Shown here: positions 19,121-28,712 of the stretch, one piece after another
Position numbering within the stretch: the first letter of the stretch is position 1
Layout of the letters: the number at the start of each line of letters is the position of its first letter
From: Alphaproteobacteria bacterium
GTDB taxonomy: Bacteria > Pseudomonadota > Alphaproteobacteria > Puniceispirillales > Puniceispirillaceae
DNA: 64,000 nucleotides
Assembly (NCBI GenBank): GCA_016780775.1
Contig: JADHLI010000004.1
Span: forward strand, 1 to 64,000
Direction of reading: 5' to 3'
The notes under the pieces: generated by a model
Seen by the model: the letters and a program-made list of their open reading frames with translations, nothing else
What the model was told of the DNA's origin: nothing
The model's database searches: none
Translations under genes and position numbers: made by a program

Positions 19121-19939
19121 ATGGATATATCCCTTTCATCGACGCTGACATCTCTCTCTATTCAAACAGATAATATGACCATCTTCTGGCTGGTAGCTGG
19201 CTTGTCTGTCTTTAGTGTTGCGGTATCAAAATCAGGGTTTGGCGGGGCAATGGGTGCGCTGGCTGCGCCATTAATGCTGACTGTTCTGCCTGCGAAAACA
19301 GCCCTTGCTGTTTTGCTGCCATTATTTTTGGCTACCGATTTTTGGACAGTATATATTTGGCGCGGTTATAGCGTGAAACGCTTGCTTGGCTGGATGGTGG
19401 CAATGGGTATTGCTGGCCAGATACTTGGCTGGATGGTGATAGGCTATATAGATGATGACACGCTAAAGGCCTGTATCGGAGGGTTAGCGCTATTTATGGG
19501 GGTGCGCTATTGGTATAGGGTGTACCAGCCTGCCTTGGGCGTGGCGGCGGTGCATGTGAAAAAGCAGATGCGCAAACGGTTTCGTGAACGCGCATTTATT
19601 TGGTGCACATTATCGGGTTTTTCCAGCTTTATCTCGTTGACCGGGGGCATTCCCATACAAGTCTATATGCTGCCGATGGCGGTACATCGATTTTTCTTTG
19701 TTGGCACGCTAGCATGGTATTTTCTGTTTATAAATCTGGCCAAGCTACCTTTTTATGATGATTTAAACCTCTTTACCACAGGCAGTCTGATTGCCAGCGC
19801 GATTTTGTTGCCGATTATTCCATTTGGCGTGTTCTTTGGCAGATGGCTAGTGCGCCGGATGAATGATAAAATTTTTTATCATATTGCGCATTTTTTTCTG
19901 ATTATCTTGGGCGCGCGTCTGTTATATACCTCTTTTTAA
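19121..19939 (+). CDS. sulfite exporter TauE/SafE family membrane protein
   Basis: Polytopic; SKSGFGGAMGALAAPLMLTVLPAKTALAVLLPLFLATD is typical of TauE/SafE. Confidence 0.88.
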   Translation: MDISLSSTLTSLSIQTDNMTIFWLVAGLSVFSVAVSKSGFGGAMGALAAPLMLTVLPAKTALAVLLPLFLATDFWTVYIWRGYSVKRLLGWMVAMGIAGQILGWMVIGYIDDDTLKACIGGLALFMGVRYWYRVYQPALGVAAVHVKKQMRKRFRERAFIWCTLSGFSSFISLTGGIPIQVYMLPMAVHRFFFVGTLAWYFLFINLAKLPFYDDLNLFTTGSLIASAILLPIIPFGVFFGRWLVRRMNDKIFYHIAHFFLIILGARLLYTSF

Positions 19940-19988
19940 GCGTAGCGTTTCATCCATCGAAGAAAAAGCCTTTTAGGAGGGTAATCTG

Positions 19989-20189
19989 TTGACACGTTGG
20001 CGACATTTATTAATTGCAATCGCAACCGTTCCCGCCATTGCTGTTTATGCAATTTTATGCGTGTTTTTGGCGGATTATGTAACCGGCATGCACTGGCTTT
20101 TGGATAGTCTATATTATCTAATAGCGGGGCTAGCTTGGATATACCCTGCTGGCTATGTCATTGGCTGGTTGGCCCGCCACGAAGCCTGA
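19989..20189 (+). CDS. DUF2842-like or other small membrane protein (family uncertain)
   Basis: 66 aa; two hydrophobic helices; GLAWIYPAGYVIGWLAR. Confidence 0.55.
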   Translation: MTRWRHLLIAIATVPAIAVYAILCVFLADYVTGMHWLLDSLYYLIAGLAWIYPAGYVIGWLARHEA

Positions 20190-20395
20190 AACAAGCAAAC
20201 CTATCCAACTTGTAAAAAGCTTTGCAGATTTTGCGCCTTTGCAGGTTGATCTTTGGAACCATTTGGGTCGATATTCAAATAAAATAACATAAACCGCGTC
20301 CCTAAGCTTGGAGCGGCTCTGTTTTTTTAGGTATTTGGGCTCTGAGGGGCTCTGGGAAGCAGGGATAATTATGTTTGGTGGATGGGAAGGCTCGC

Positions 20396-21661
20396 GTGAA
20401 ACGCTATTCAGCTTTGAGAATTATAAAAGAGGGCTTGTCAGGTCATAAAGGCTGGCAGCCCGCATGGCGTGATGCAACGCCCAAGCCTGCTTATGATGTG
20501 ATTGTTATTGGCGGCGGCGGGCATGGGTTGGCAACCGCGTATTATCTGGCAAGCATCCATGGGATCAAAAATGTTGCGTTGCTGGAAAAGGGCTGGATTG
20601 GCGGCGGAAATTCTGGGCGAAATACCACCATTGTACGCTCCAACTATTCTATCGAAGGCAATACTGCTTTTTATGAGCATTCCTTAAAATTATGGGAAGG
20701 GCTATCCCAAGAGCTAAACTATAATGTGATGTTTAGCCAGCGTGGCCATTTAAGCCTATTTTTCACGCCGGGGCAGCGTGATGCGCTTGCCAGACGCTAT
20801 AATATTATGCGTCTGAACGGGATTGATGGCGAATTTCTGAACCGCGATCAGGTTCAGAAAATGGTGCCACATCTGAATTATTCTGAAGATTCTCGTTTTC
20901 CCATTATGGGCGGGTTTTTGCAACCGCGTGCCGGCACAGCCCGTCATGATGCGGTTAATTGGGGCTATGCAAGGGCAGCCTCTGCATTAGGTGTTGATAT
21001 CATCCAGAATTGTGAAGTTACCGGCTTTATCCATGAGGGTGGCAAAATCCAAGGGGTGGAGACCAATCGCGGGGAAATCCGTGCAGAAAAAATAGGTATG
21101 GCGGTTGCAGGTTCAACCTCTCTTTTGGCGAAGATGGCTGGGCTTGGCAAATTGCCTATAGAAAGCCATAAGCTGCAAGCCTTTGTTTCTGAGCCGATAA
21201 AGCCCTTTCTAGATACAGTACTCGTTTATTCCGCCTATAATGGGCATTTTTACATCAGCCAGTCAGATAAGGGCGGGATGGTATTTGGCGGTGATTTAGA
21301 CGGCTATAATTCCTACGCACAGCAGGGTAATTTGCCAATTTACACAGATGTTGCCGGATGTGCGATGAATGTTATGCCAGCTTTGGGGCGGGTAAAAATC
21401 CTGCGGCAATGGGCTGGGATTATGGATATGTCGATGGATGGCTCACCTTTCATTGCTAAAACAGATATTGACGGGCTGTATCTGAATGCAGGTTGGTGTT
21501 ATGGCGGCTTTAAAGCGATACCTGGTTCTGGTTGGTGTTTTGCCCACACCATTGCCAATGATGCGCCGCATGAAATTAACAGCCCTCTGACATTGGATAG
21601 GTTTCGGCAGGGCCGTCAAATTGACGAGAGTGGGCATGGCCCTTTCCCCAAAGCGCATTAA
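20396..21661 (+). CDS. soxB: sarcosine oxidase subunit beta
   Basis: DVIVIGGGGHGLATAYYLA, GWIGGGNSGRNTTIVRSNY, AGIMDMSMDGSPFI; GTG start at 20396 inferred. Confidence 0.93.
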   Translation: MKRYSALRIIKEGLSGHKGWQPAWRDATPKPAYDVIVIGGGGHGLATAYYLASIHGIKNVALLEKGWIGGGNSGRNTTIVRSNYSIEGNTAFYEHSLKLWEGLSQELNYNVMFSQRGHLSLFFTPGQRDALARRYNIMRLNGIDGEFLNRDQVQKMVPHLNYSEDSRFPIMGGFLQPRAGTARHDAVNWGYARAASALGVDIIQNCEVTGFIHEGGKIQGVETNRGEIRAEKIGMAVAGSTSLLAKMAGLGKLPIESHKLQAFVSEPIKPFLDTVLVYSAYNGHFYISQSDKGGMVFGGDLDGYNSYAQQGNLPIYTDVAGCAMNVMPALGRVKILRQWAGIMDMSMDGSPFIAKTDIDGLYLNAGWCYGGFKAIPGSGWCFAHTIANDAPHEINSPLTLDRFRQGRQIDESGHGPFPKAH

Positions 21662-21721
21662 AAGAGATGCAAAGGCCATAGGTATAGTGCATGACAAATA
21701 CATCACAAAAAGGGGCGTGCG

Positions 21722-22069
21722 GTGCTAAGAATTGAGTGTCCATTTTGCGGGCTTCGCAACCATGATGAGTTTACCTATCTAGAAGATGGCAGTGGTGAAA
21801 TGCCGGCACTGGATAACATAGATGGTGAGGCGTGGTACGAAGCAGTTTTTTTGCGTGATAATCCGCGCGGTATGCATATTGAAGATTGGCATCACACACA
21901 AGGGTGCCGAATGGTTCTGCGGGTGTCGCGTAATACGCTAACGCATCAGATACTATCGGTTATGCCTGCTCATCCTGATTATAAAGAAATGTTCTCCGAT
22001 AGCGCTAAATCTGCCAATTCTGCTCCAAAATCAGCTAAGGCTAAATCAGCTAAGGATGGGCGGGGCTAA
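21722..22069 (+). CDS. soxD: sarcosine oxidase subunit delta
   Basis: MLRIECPFCGLRNHDEFTYL, FLRDNPRGMHIEDWHHTQGCR. Confidence 0.93.
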   Translation: MLRIECPFCGLRNHDEFTYLEDGSGEMPALDNIDGEAWYEAVFLRDNPRGMHIEDWHHTQGCRMVLRVSRNTLTHQILSVMPAHPDYKEMFSDSAKSANSAPKSAKAKSAKDGRG

Positions 22070-25035
22070 TGGGCGCTTATAGGTTAAATAAAGGCGGTAG
22101 AATTAACCGGGATAAAGAGGTGTTTTTTCGCTTTAACGGACGTCGCTTAAAGGGTTTTGAAGGCGATACCATCGCTTCTGCCTTATTGGCGAATAATGTA
22201 CGCCAAGTTGGCCGCAGCTTTAAATATCATCGGTTGCGCGGCGTAATGTCCGCAGGTCCTGAAGAGGGCGGCGCGTTGTTCAATGTTAATGACGGGGCGA
22301 TGCGGATTGCTAATGTTAAGGGCACCATGGCAGAGCTTCGGGACGATATGCAGGTGTATGCCCAAAATGCCTTTCCCAGCCTAGCTTTTGATATTGGCGC
22401 GGTAAATGGCTTGTTTGCGCCATTTTTGACGGCAGGTTTCTATTATAAGACATTTATGGGGCCTGCACGAACTACTGCATTCTGGATGTTTTGTGAAAAA
22501 TTTATCCGCAAAGCTGCGGGGCTCGGTAAAGCCTCGCGCCTGCCAGACCCTGATAGCTATGATATTGCTTATAAGTTCTGTGATGTTCTTGTAGTAGGGG
22601 CGGGTCCTACTGGACTTTTGGCTGCGGCTGAACTAGCGGAGCAGGGTCAAAAGGTTGTTCTAGTCGAACAGGATTTTGAAGTAGGCGGCAGCCTTCTAAG
22701 CGGCGGCAGGACAGAGGAGTTCACGCTTCGCGACACATTGTTAAAACGGTTTGAGAAAGCCGGGGGGCAGGTGATGTTGCGCGCCACTGCTTTTGGCTTG
22801 TATGACGGGCTGGTTACGGGTGTTCTGGAGCGTTGTAGTGACCACCAGAGCGCCCCTGAACCATTTAGCCCACGTGAGATCAGCCATATTATTCACCCAC
22901 AGCATGTTGTGCTCGCAACTGGGGCTTGTGAGCGTGGCTTTGCCTTTGGCAATAATGACCGGCCTGGGGTGATGCTAGCAGGGGCGTTACGAAGCTATGC
23001 TTGCCGTTATGGTGTAATGGCTGGGCGGTCTGCTGTAATAGCAACTTGCCATGACGGCACTTATGATGATGCGATTATGCTGGCGAGTTTGGGGATGGAA
23101 ATAACCCTTATTGATGCCCGCAATAAACCCTCTCGCTATGCAAAGAAGGCTCAAGCGGCCGGTATTAACGTTTTGGCTGGCAAGGTGCCAGTGAATGTAG
23201 CTGGGGTAAAATCGGTTGCTGCGTTGGAAATTGCCGACATTGATGAGGCTGGCGAGATAAAGGAAAATACGACCATTATTGGCTGTGATGTTGTCGGTGT
23301 ATCTGGCGGATATTCCCCGGTTATCCATTTGCCATCGCATCGCGGGATTAAGCCACGTTGGGAGGCCTCTATCAATGCTTTTGTAGCGGGTAAGACACCT
23401 GAAAATATTCATATTATTGGGTCAGCAGATGGAATTTTTGACCATCAAGCCTGTTTAGATAACGCCCTTCAGATAACGCAAAAAATTAAAGGTCAGAAAA
23501 CAGGGGTAAAGCTAAGGCGGCGGGTGCCGGGGGGGATGCGTGCGCTGTTTGAGGTGCAAATAAAGGGGCGGAAGCTAAAATCCTTTATTGACCCGCAACA
23601 TGATGTGACGTCAGAAGATGTGCGTCAGGCTCACCGGGAGGGCTTTGTTTCGGTTGAGCATATGAAGCGTTATACTACGCTTGGTATGGCCACTGATCAG
23701 GGGCGAGTAGGAAATGTTTTGGGGTTGGCGGTGATGGCGCAGGCGCAAGGCTTGGCTGTTGGTACTACTGGCGTTACGACCTTTCGCCCGCCCTATACTC
23801 CGGTTTCTATTGGCGCACTAGCCGCAAGAGAGCGGGGCAGACATTGGCGGCCAACACGGCGCACACCTATGCACCATATGCACCTTGCTGCCGGTGCGGT
23901 AATGACTGATGCAGGTGCGTGGAAGCGTGCATGGTATTATCCGCGCGGGGATGAAGGTATTGATGAAGCCTATGTGCGCGAAGCAGCAACCACCCGTCAG
24001 AATGTTGCCATGGTGGATGTGTCTACTTTGGGTAAAATAGCGGTGCAGGGGCCTGATGCTACAGAATTTTTAAACCGACTTTATGTTAATCCTTTTGCCA
24101 AATTGGCGATAGGTAAGGCGCGTTATGGTATTATGTTGCGTGATGACGGTATGGTATTAGATGATGGCACGACGTGGCGGCTGGCAGAAGATAATTATTT
24201 TATGACCACCACGACCGCGCAAGCTGGCCCAGTGATGTTGTTTCTAGAGGAGTTGTTGCAGCGGCGCTGGACAGATTTGCGGGTTCATGTAACTTCTGTA
24301 ACAGATCAATGGGCTGGGATGGCTGTTGCTGGCCCATATGCACGTGAGGTGCTAGCAGCTGAATTTCCGCAACTTAACTGGTCAGATGAAGCGTTTCCAT
24401 TTATGGGCGTGGTTGAGGTTACCCATCGCCTTGGCCAGCATGATATTACTTGCCGAATTGCGCGCATTTCCTTTTCCGGGGAGCGCGCCTTTGAAATTTA
24501 TGTGCCTTCTGATAGTGGCGCGCAGATTTGGTCTGCGCTTGCTGACCGGGTTAATGAGGCAGGCGGCTGTTTATATGGCATGGAAGCGCTCGGCGCGTTG
24601 CGGATTGAAAAGGGTCATGTGACAGCCGCAGAATTAGATGGTCGGGTAACGCTAGAAGATGCTGGATTTGGACGAATGGCGTCAAAAACAAAGCCCTTTA
24701 TCGGCTCTGTTTTGCGCCAACGCTCTAGCTTGCAAGATGAAAGACGCCCGCAATTAGTAGGCATCTTTCCAAAAGATCGAACCAAGAAATTTTCCGCTGG
24801 CGCGATTTTATGTACCCCAGACGCAGTGTCTGGTTTTGGAGAAGGCTGGGTTACTGCGGTCACCCATTCGCCAGCTTTAGGGCATTGGATAGGGCTGGGA
24901 TTTGTTGCTGGCGGCGCACAAGCATGGCAAGGAAAAACCATTATAGTTGCCGATCCTGTGCGCGATAATTTTGTCGAAGCTGAAATTGTCAGCCCGCATA
25001 TGTTCGATGCCAAAGGAGATCGCCAGCATGGCTGA
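22069..25035 (+). CDS. soxA: sarcosine oxidase subunit alpha
   Basis: 988 aa; INRDKEVFFRFNGRRLKGFEGDTIASALLAN, VGRSFKYHRLRGVMSAGPEEGGALFNV, FAD/NAD domains plus C-terminal GcvT-like domain; start overlaps the soxD stop (TAATG). Confidence 0.95.
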   Translation: MGAYRLNKGGRINRDKEVFFRFNGRRLKGFEGDTIASALLANNVRQVGRSFKYHRLRGVMSAGPEEGGALFNVNDGAMRIANVKGTMAELRDDMQVYAQNAFPSLAFDIGAVNGLFAPFLTAGFYYKTFMGPARTTAFWMFCEKFIRKAAGLGKASRLPDPDSYDIAYKFCDVLVVGAGPTGLLAAAELAEQGQKVVLVEQDFEVGGSLLSGGRTEEFTLRDTLLKRFEKAGGQVMLRATAFGLYDGLVTGVLERCSDHQSAPEPFSPREISHIIHPQHVVLATGACERGFAFGNNDRPGVMLAGALRSYACRYGVMAGRSAVIATCHDGTYDDAIMLASLGMEITLIDARNKPSRYAKKAQAAGINVLAGKVPVNVAGVKSVAALEIADIDEAGEIKENTTIIGCDVVGVSGGYSPVIHLPSHRGIKPRWEASINAFVAGKTPENIHIIGSADGIFDHQACLDNALQITQKIKGQKTGVKLRRRVPGGMRALFEVQIKGRKLKSFIDPQHDVTSEDVRQAHREGFVSVEHMKRYTTLGMATDQGRVGNVLGLAVMAQAQGLAVGTTGVTTFRPPYTPVSIGALAARERGRHWRPTRRTPMHHMHLAAGAVMTDAGAWKRAWYYPRGDEGIDEAYVREAATTRQNVAMVDVSTLGKIAVQGPDATEFLNRLYVNPFAKLAIGKARYGIMLRDDGMVLDDGTTWRLAEDNYFMTTTTAQAGPVMLFLEELLQRRWTDLRVHVTSVTDQWAGMAVAGPYAREVLAAEFPQLNWSDEAFPFMGVVEVTHRLGQHDITCRIARISFSGERAFEIYVPSDSGAQIWSALADRVNEAGGCLYGMEALGALRIEKGHVTAAELDGRVTLEDAGFGRMASKTKPFIGSVLRQRSSLQDERRPQLVGIFPKDRTKKFSAGAILCTPDAVSGFGEGWVTAVTHSPALGHWIGLGFVAGGAQAWQGKTIIVADPVRDNFVEAEIVSPHMFDAKGDRQHG

Positions 25036-25642
25036 GAAATTATTAAATCCTGCAGAGAGTCTAGCGCGGCTATCGGCAGGGCGGCATGGCAAAAAAGGAG
25101 GTAAGCCAGGGGTCGAATTCACCGAACTACATGGCTTCACTATCACGCAGATTGCTTTTTTTCCAGAGCAGAAAGCGGCCGCAAAAGCGATGCTTAAACG
25201 CCAATTCTCTGTGCCACAAATGCCAGAACCAACCTCTTCTTGCCGCACAAACGGGTTTTTATGTTTGCGTCCAGAGCTAGGTAAATTATGGCTGGTTAGC
25301 GAAAAGCCAATCCTGGCAGATTTGCCCGCTAGTATGAACAAATACTATCCTCTTGATATATCTGCCTCAAAGCTTTGCTTGCTGGTATCGGGCCCTAAGG
25401 CTAGTTCACTTATAAATCGTCAAGCCGCAGTGGATTTATCCTGCCCAGATGGCCAGTTTATAGCTACAGGTATGCATCATGTCGGGGTGCATATATTAAA
25501 AATCAGTGAGGATAGATATCTGTTAATGCTGCCGTCTAGCTTTGCTGAATCTTTGGCAGATGGGCTGTTTGATATTGCCTGTCAGTTTGGTGTACAGATT
25601 AGCAAGCCAGCTAAGGGGTCAATTAAAGGGATTGAGGGGTAG
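25028..25642 (+). CDS. soxG: sarcosine oxidase subunit gamma
   Basis: Overlaps the soxA 3' end; MAEKLLNPAESLARLSAGRHG; GMHHVGVHILKISEDRYLLMLPSSFAESLADGLFD. Confidence 0.85.
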   Translation: MAEKLLNPAESLARLSAGRHGKKGGKPGVEFTELHGFTITQIAFFPEQKAAAKAMLKRQFSVPQMPEPTSSCRTNGFLCLRPELGKLWLVSEKPILADLPASMNKYYPLDISASKLCLLVSGPKASSLINRQAAVDLSCPDGQFIATGMHHVGVHILKISEDRYLLMLPSSFAESLADGLFDIACQFGVQISKPAKGSIKGIEG

Positions 25643-25648
25643 TCGTTC

Positions 25649-26209
25649 ATGTTTTCGCTATTTTCCCCGCCTATGCCCAAAAGGAATGCAACGCCAAAGA
25701 AAAAAACCGCGAAAAGGCAGCCTGACGAAAAACAGTCAAAAAATGAAGAACGTCCTTTGCAGACAGTCCTTAATCAAGGCTATGATTTAATGGAGATACA
25801 TGGGCTGTCTGGATGGAAAATACAGTTTGACCATGCGCGTAGGCGTGCTGGTTTGTGTGATTATAACCGCAAAATACTCTCGCTCTCCCGCCATTATGCC
25901 CGTTATGCAGACCCGGACCATATCAAAGATACTATTTTGCATGAAATTGCCCATGCGCTGGTTGGCCCTGGGCATGGGCATGATGCGGTTTGGCGACAGA
26001 AAGCGCGCGAAATTGGCTGCACGGCGGCCAGATGCCATACCCTGAATTTTTCCAAAGCGCGCTGGCTTATGCGTTGCCCAAAAGGGTGTTTTGAGACTGA
26101 ACGGCATCGCCGTAGCGCTGGGCTGTTCTGTGCAAAGTGCAAATCATCTGTTCAGTTTTTGCCGCAGCAGAACGAAAATGCTGGTGCTGAACTTACCTCA
26201 AGAGTATGA
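25649..26209 (+). CDS. SprT-like zinc metallopeptidase domain protein
   Basis: ILHEIAHALVGPGHGHDAVWRQKAREIGC (HEIAH...H) plus C-terminal C..C / CAKC zinc site. Confidence 0.85.
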   Translation: MFSLFSPPMPKRNATPKKKTAKRQPDEKQSKNEERPLQTVLNQGYDLMEIHGLSGWKIQFDHARRRAGLCDYNRKILSLSRHYARYADPDHIKDTILHEIAHALVGPGHGHDAVWRQKAREIGCTAARCHTLNFSKARWLMRCPKGCFETERHRRSAGLFCAKCKSSVQFLPQQNENAGAELTSRV

Positions 26210-26841
26210 GAGAAAAGATGTCAATATTGCCGCCATTTTCTTTTGATGCGCGTCAGCTCATATTTGATGACGCAGTGGCAACCCTTGCATACCAGTCCTT
26301 TGCAAATCCTGAGTTTTTTACAGCAGAAGAAGTAACCGCCCTGAATGATGCGGCTCTTAGCCTTCCTTTTCGCAAAGCACGTGCTAATGTTGGCAATAAT
26401 GTGCATCAGGATTTTGATATTTGCTTCCCCGCACCTATGGAAGGGGTGTTTGATAGCCTTGCAAGAGGTCTAGAACAGCTTGCCGCTAATTTATCCAACC
26501 GCCTGCCAGAGCTGTTTGAAGCGCCGCTTATTATAAATGATTTTGCTGTCCAGCGTTATCCGAAAAATTCTGCTGGTATTGGCGTGCATAAAGATGCGCT
26601 AAGCTATCGTAATCTGGTTTTTATTATCACGCTTTCTGGGAGATCGCAGCTATTTACCTGCAACGAGCGGGACGGGTCTAATCGCCAGCTAATTGACGAC
26701 AGTCCAGGCCGTTTGGTGTTGCTGCCTGCGCCGGGACTAAGCTACTTATCAGAGCCTAAAATGCGTCCTCTACATGGGGTGGATAATATTACTGATGGCC
26801 GCTTATCTATTGGCTTTAGATGCCAAAAGTTAGAAACCTGA
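26206..26841 (+). CDS. 2OG-Fe(II) oxygenase-like protein
   Basis: AVQRYPKNSAGIGVHKDALSYRNLVFIITLSG...GRLVLLPAPGLSYLSEPKMRPLHGVDNITDGRLSIGFR; H-x-D and distal H/R pattern. Confidence 0.65.
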   Translation: MREKMSILPPFSFDARQLIFDDAVATLAYQSFANPEFFTAEEVTALNDAALSLPFRKARANVGNNVHQDFDICFPAPMEGVFDSLARGLEQLAANLSNRLPELFEAPLIINDFAVQRYPKNSAGIGVHKDALSYRNLVFIITLSGRSQLFTCNERDGSNRQLIDDSPGRLVLLPAPGLSYLSEPKMRPLHGVDNITDGRLSIGFRCQKLET

Positions 26842-27049
26842 ACAGGCGTACTGCATTAGGTTAATCCTTATGGCGGGGTTGCCAGCATGATAAAACACTG
26901 TCAGACTATAAGGTGATCTGATGGCAATGGGACATGCCATCTTCTTCTCGCTAGCTTTAGGCCGGCAGGTTTTTAGTTAGCGTTGTCAAGAATATGTGTT
27001 GTGACCGTGTCATCTGACGATTTTAATGTCAGACAGAGGAGCAACATAA

Positions 27050-27676
27050 ATGATAATCAACGTTTCCGGACAAAATATGGATACAGGCGCCGCTTTTCAG
27101 GAACGAAGCTGCGAGCTGATAGAGCATATTGTTGAAAAATATTTTACCCCCGCTGTCAGCGCAAATGTAACGTTGGAAAAGACGGATGGCGGGTTCTACG
27201 TCCGTATTCGAATGAATTTAACCCGCCGTATAGAGCTAGAGGCAAGCGGTTTTGCACGAGACGCGCATGCGGCGCTAGAAGATGCTGGTCAGCATGCCGA
27301 AAAACGTTTGCGCCGCCATAAAAGAAGACTGAAAAATCACCGCCAACAGGCAGAAATTCCGAATGATATTATTTCTGCGCCTATGTCAATTTATGCGACG
27401 GCATCCCAGCTAGACATCGCCAATGGACAAGATAACGATCATAGGGAGGATGCAGAGCAAGAAGATGACAGCTTGCCAATTATTGCTGAGCTTTCCTATG
27501 AGGTAGAAAGTCTGAGCGTAGAGCAGGCGGTAATGCGTTTGGAATTGAGCGGGGATAGCTGTCTGCTGTTCCGGAATTCAGGACATATGGGGCTAAATAT
27601 GGTGCATCTGCGCGATGATGGCACGATTGGCTGGGTAGACCCCAGAGGCACAAGAGATTTGAATGAGGCATCTTAA
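27050..27676 (+). CDS. hpf: long-form ribosome hibernation promoting factor (HPF/YfiA family)
   Basis: MIINVSGQNMDTGAAFQE; C-terminal LSVEQAVMRLELSGDSCLLFRNSGHMGLNMVHLRDDGTIGWVDP is the long-HPF dimerisation domain signature. Confidence 0.9.
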   Translation: MIINVSGQNMDTGAAFQERSCELIEHIVEKYFTPAVSANVTLEKTDGGFYVRIRMNLTRRIELEASGFARDAHAALEDAGQHAEKRLRRHKRRLKNHRQQAEIPNDIISAPMSIYATASQLDIANGQDNDHREDAEQEDDSLPIIAELSYEVESLSVEQAVMRLELSGDSCLLFRNSGHMGLNMVHLRDDGTIGWVDPRGTRDLNEAS

Positions 27677-27713
27677 ACCAACATCCCTCCCAAAAGCGTT
27701 TTAAGCAAATATA

Positions 27714-28388
27714 TCAGCTTTTGTGAGGGCGTGCTAATGGCGGCAGGTTTAAGGCCTCTACCTGCCATTGGCCGCCAGCATGCTGTGCGTGTTGGTTGGG
27801 AAGAAAGTTAAAAATCGTCTGACTATAATTGCCAATCTGGATAGACAAAGCGCGCTCTAGTGGCAGATTTAAACAATAGGCAATGACCGCCCGGATAGTA
27901 TGGGCATGGGCAAAAAAGATATGCGGATTTGTATCTTCGGTCTCTGAAATTTTATCTGAAAATTTCCTTAAAAACAGCGAAATGCGTTCATATTGCGCTG
28001 CAAAACTCTCCCCATCAGGGGGCGTGAGCTCTGGCGTTTGGAAAGAAAAATTATGGCGCGGGGCATCCGCCAACTCAGCCCAAACATCCTCTAGCTTGGC
28101 ACCTGCCCACCTGCCTAAATCCTGCTCAATTATTTCATGTTCTATGGTTTTCTTTCTTGGGGGAGGCCGGCCAACTTGCCGTAAAATTTCTTCGATTTGC
28201 GCAGCTGTCTGCTGACAACGCCTCAAAGGACTGATTTGCCAATGCGCATCATCTGGTAGCATTTGAGCAAGGGCATTAGCGCATGCTGCATCAGGAACAA
28301 TGTCGGGATCATGGGCTGGCACATGCCCGTTCGGCCGCCAAGATGGGGCATGGCGTATCCAGATACATTTTGTAACCGCAGCGTTCAT
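27714..28388 (-). CDS. histidine phosphatase family protein
   Basis: CIWIRHAPSWRPNGHV (RHG-like), SPLRRCQQTAAQI, PDGESFAAQYERI, FAHAHTIRAVIAY. Confidence 0.85.
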   Translation of the reverse strand: MNAAVTKCIWIRHAPSWRPNGHVPAHDPDIVPDAACANALAQMLPDDAHWQISPLRRCQQTAAQIEEILRQVGRPPPRKKTIEHEIIEQDLGRWAGAKLEDVWAELADAPRHNFSFQTPELTPPDGESFAAQYERISLFLRKFSDKISETEDTNPHIFFAHAHTIRAVIAYCLNLPLERALSIQIGNYSQTIFNFLPNQHAQHAGGQWQVEALNLPPLARPHKS

Positions 28389-28712
28389 ATAGTAATGCTC
28401 TTCTGAGGTGTTAATTGCCTTCAGTCACCTTCTGAGTAATGAAATGTTATAAACAGCCATGCATGCAACCCCAAAGGGTTATAAAAAATACTGTCACTTG
28501 CAGAAGCGCTTCCTTTCATGCGCTTAATAAAGGCATTTTTATTACCTGCAAATCAGCTTGTTTTTGCGTTGACGCCATAGCTTAATTGGGGATAGGCATG
28601 AAGTGGCGGTGTGGGGCAAGTAGATGTCAGGTTTAAGATATTGAAGCAGGGTCAGCACCCATAGCCTATTTACAAGAAGCTTGCGCTTTTGGGCGCAAAG
28701 AGAGGGGGGGGA

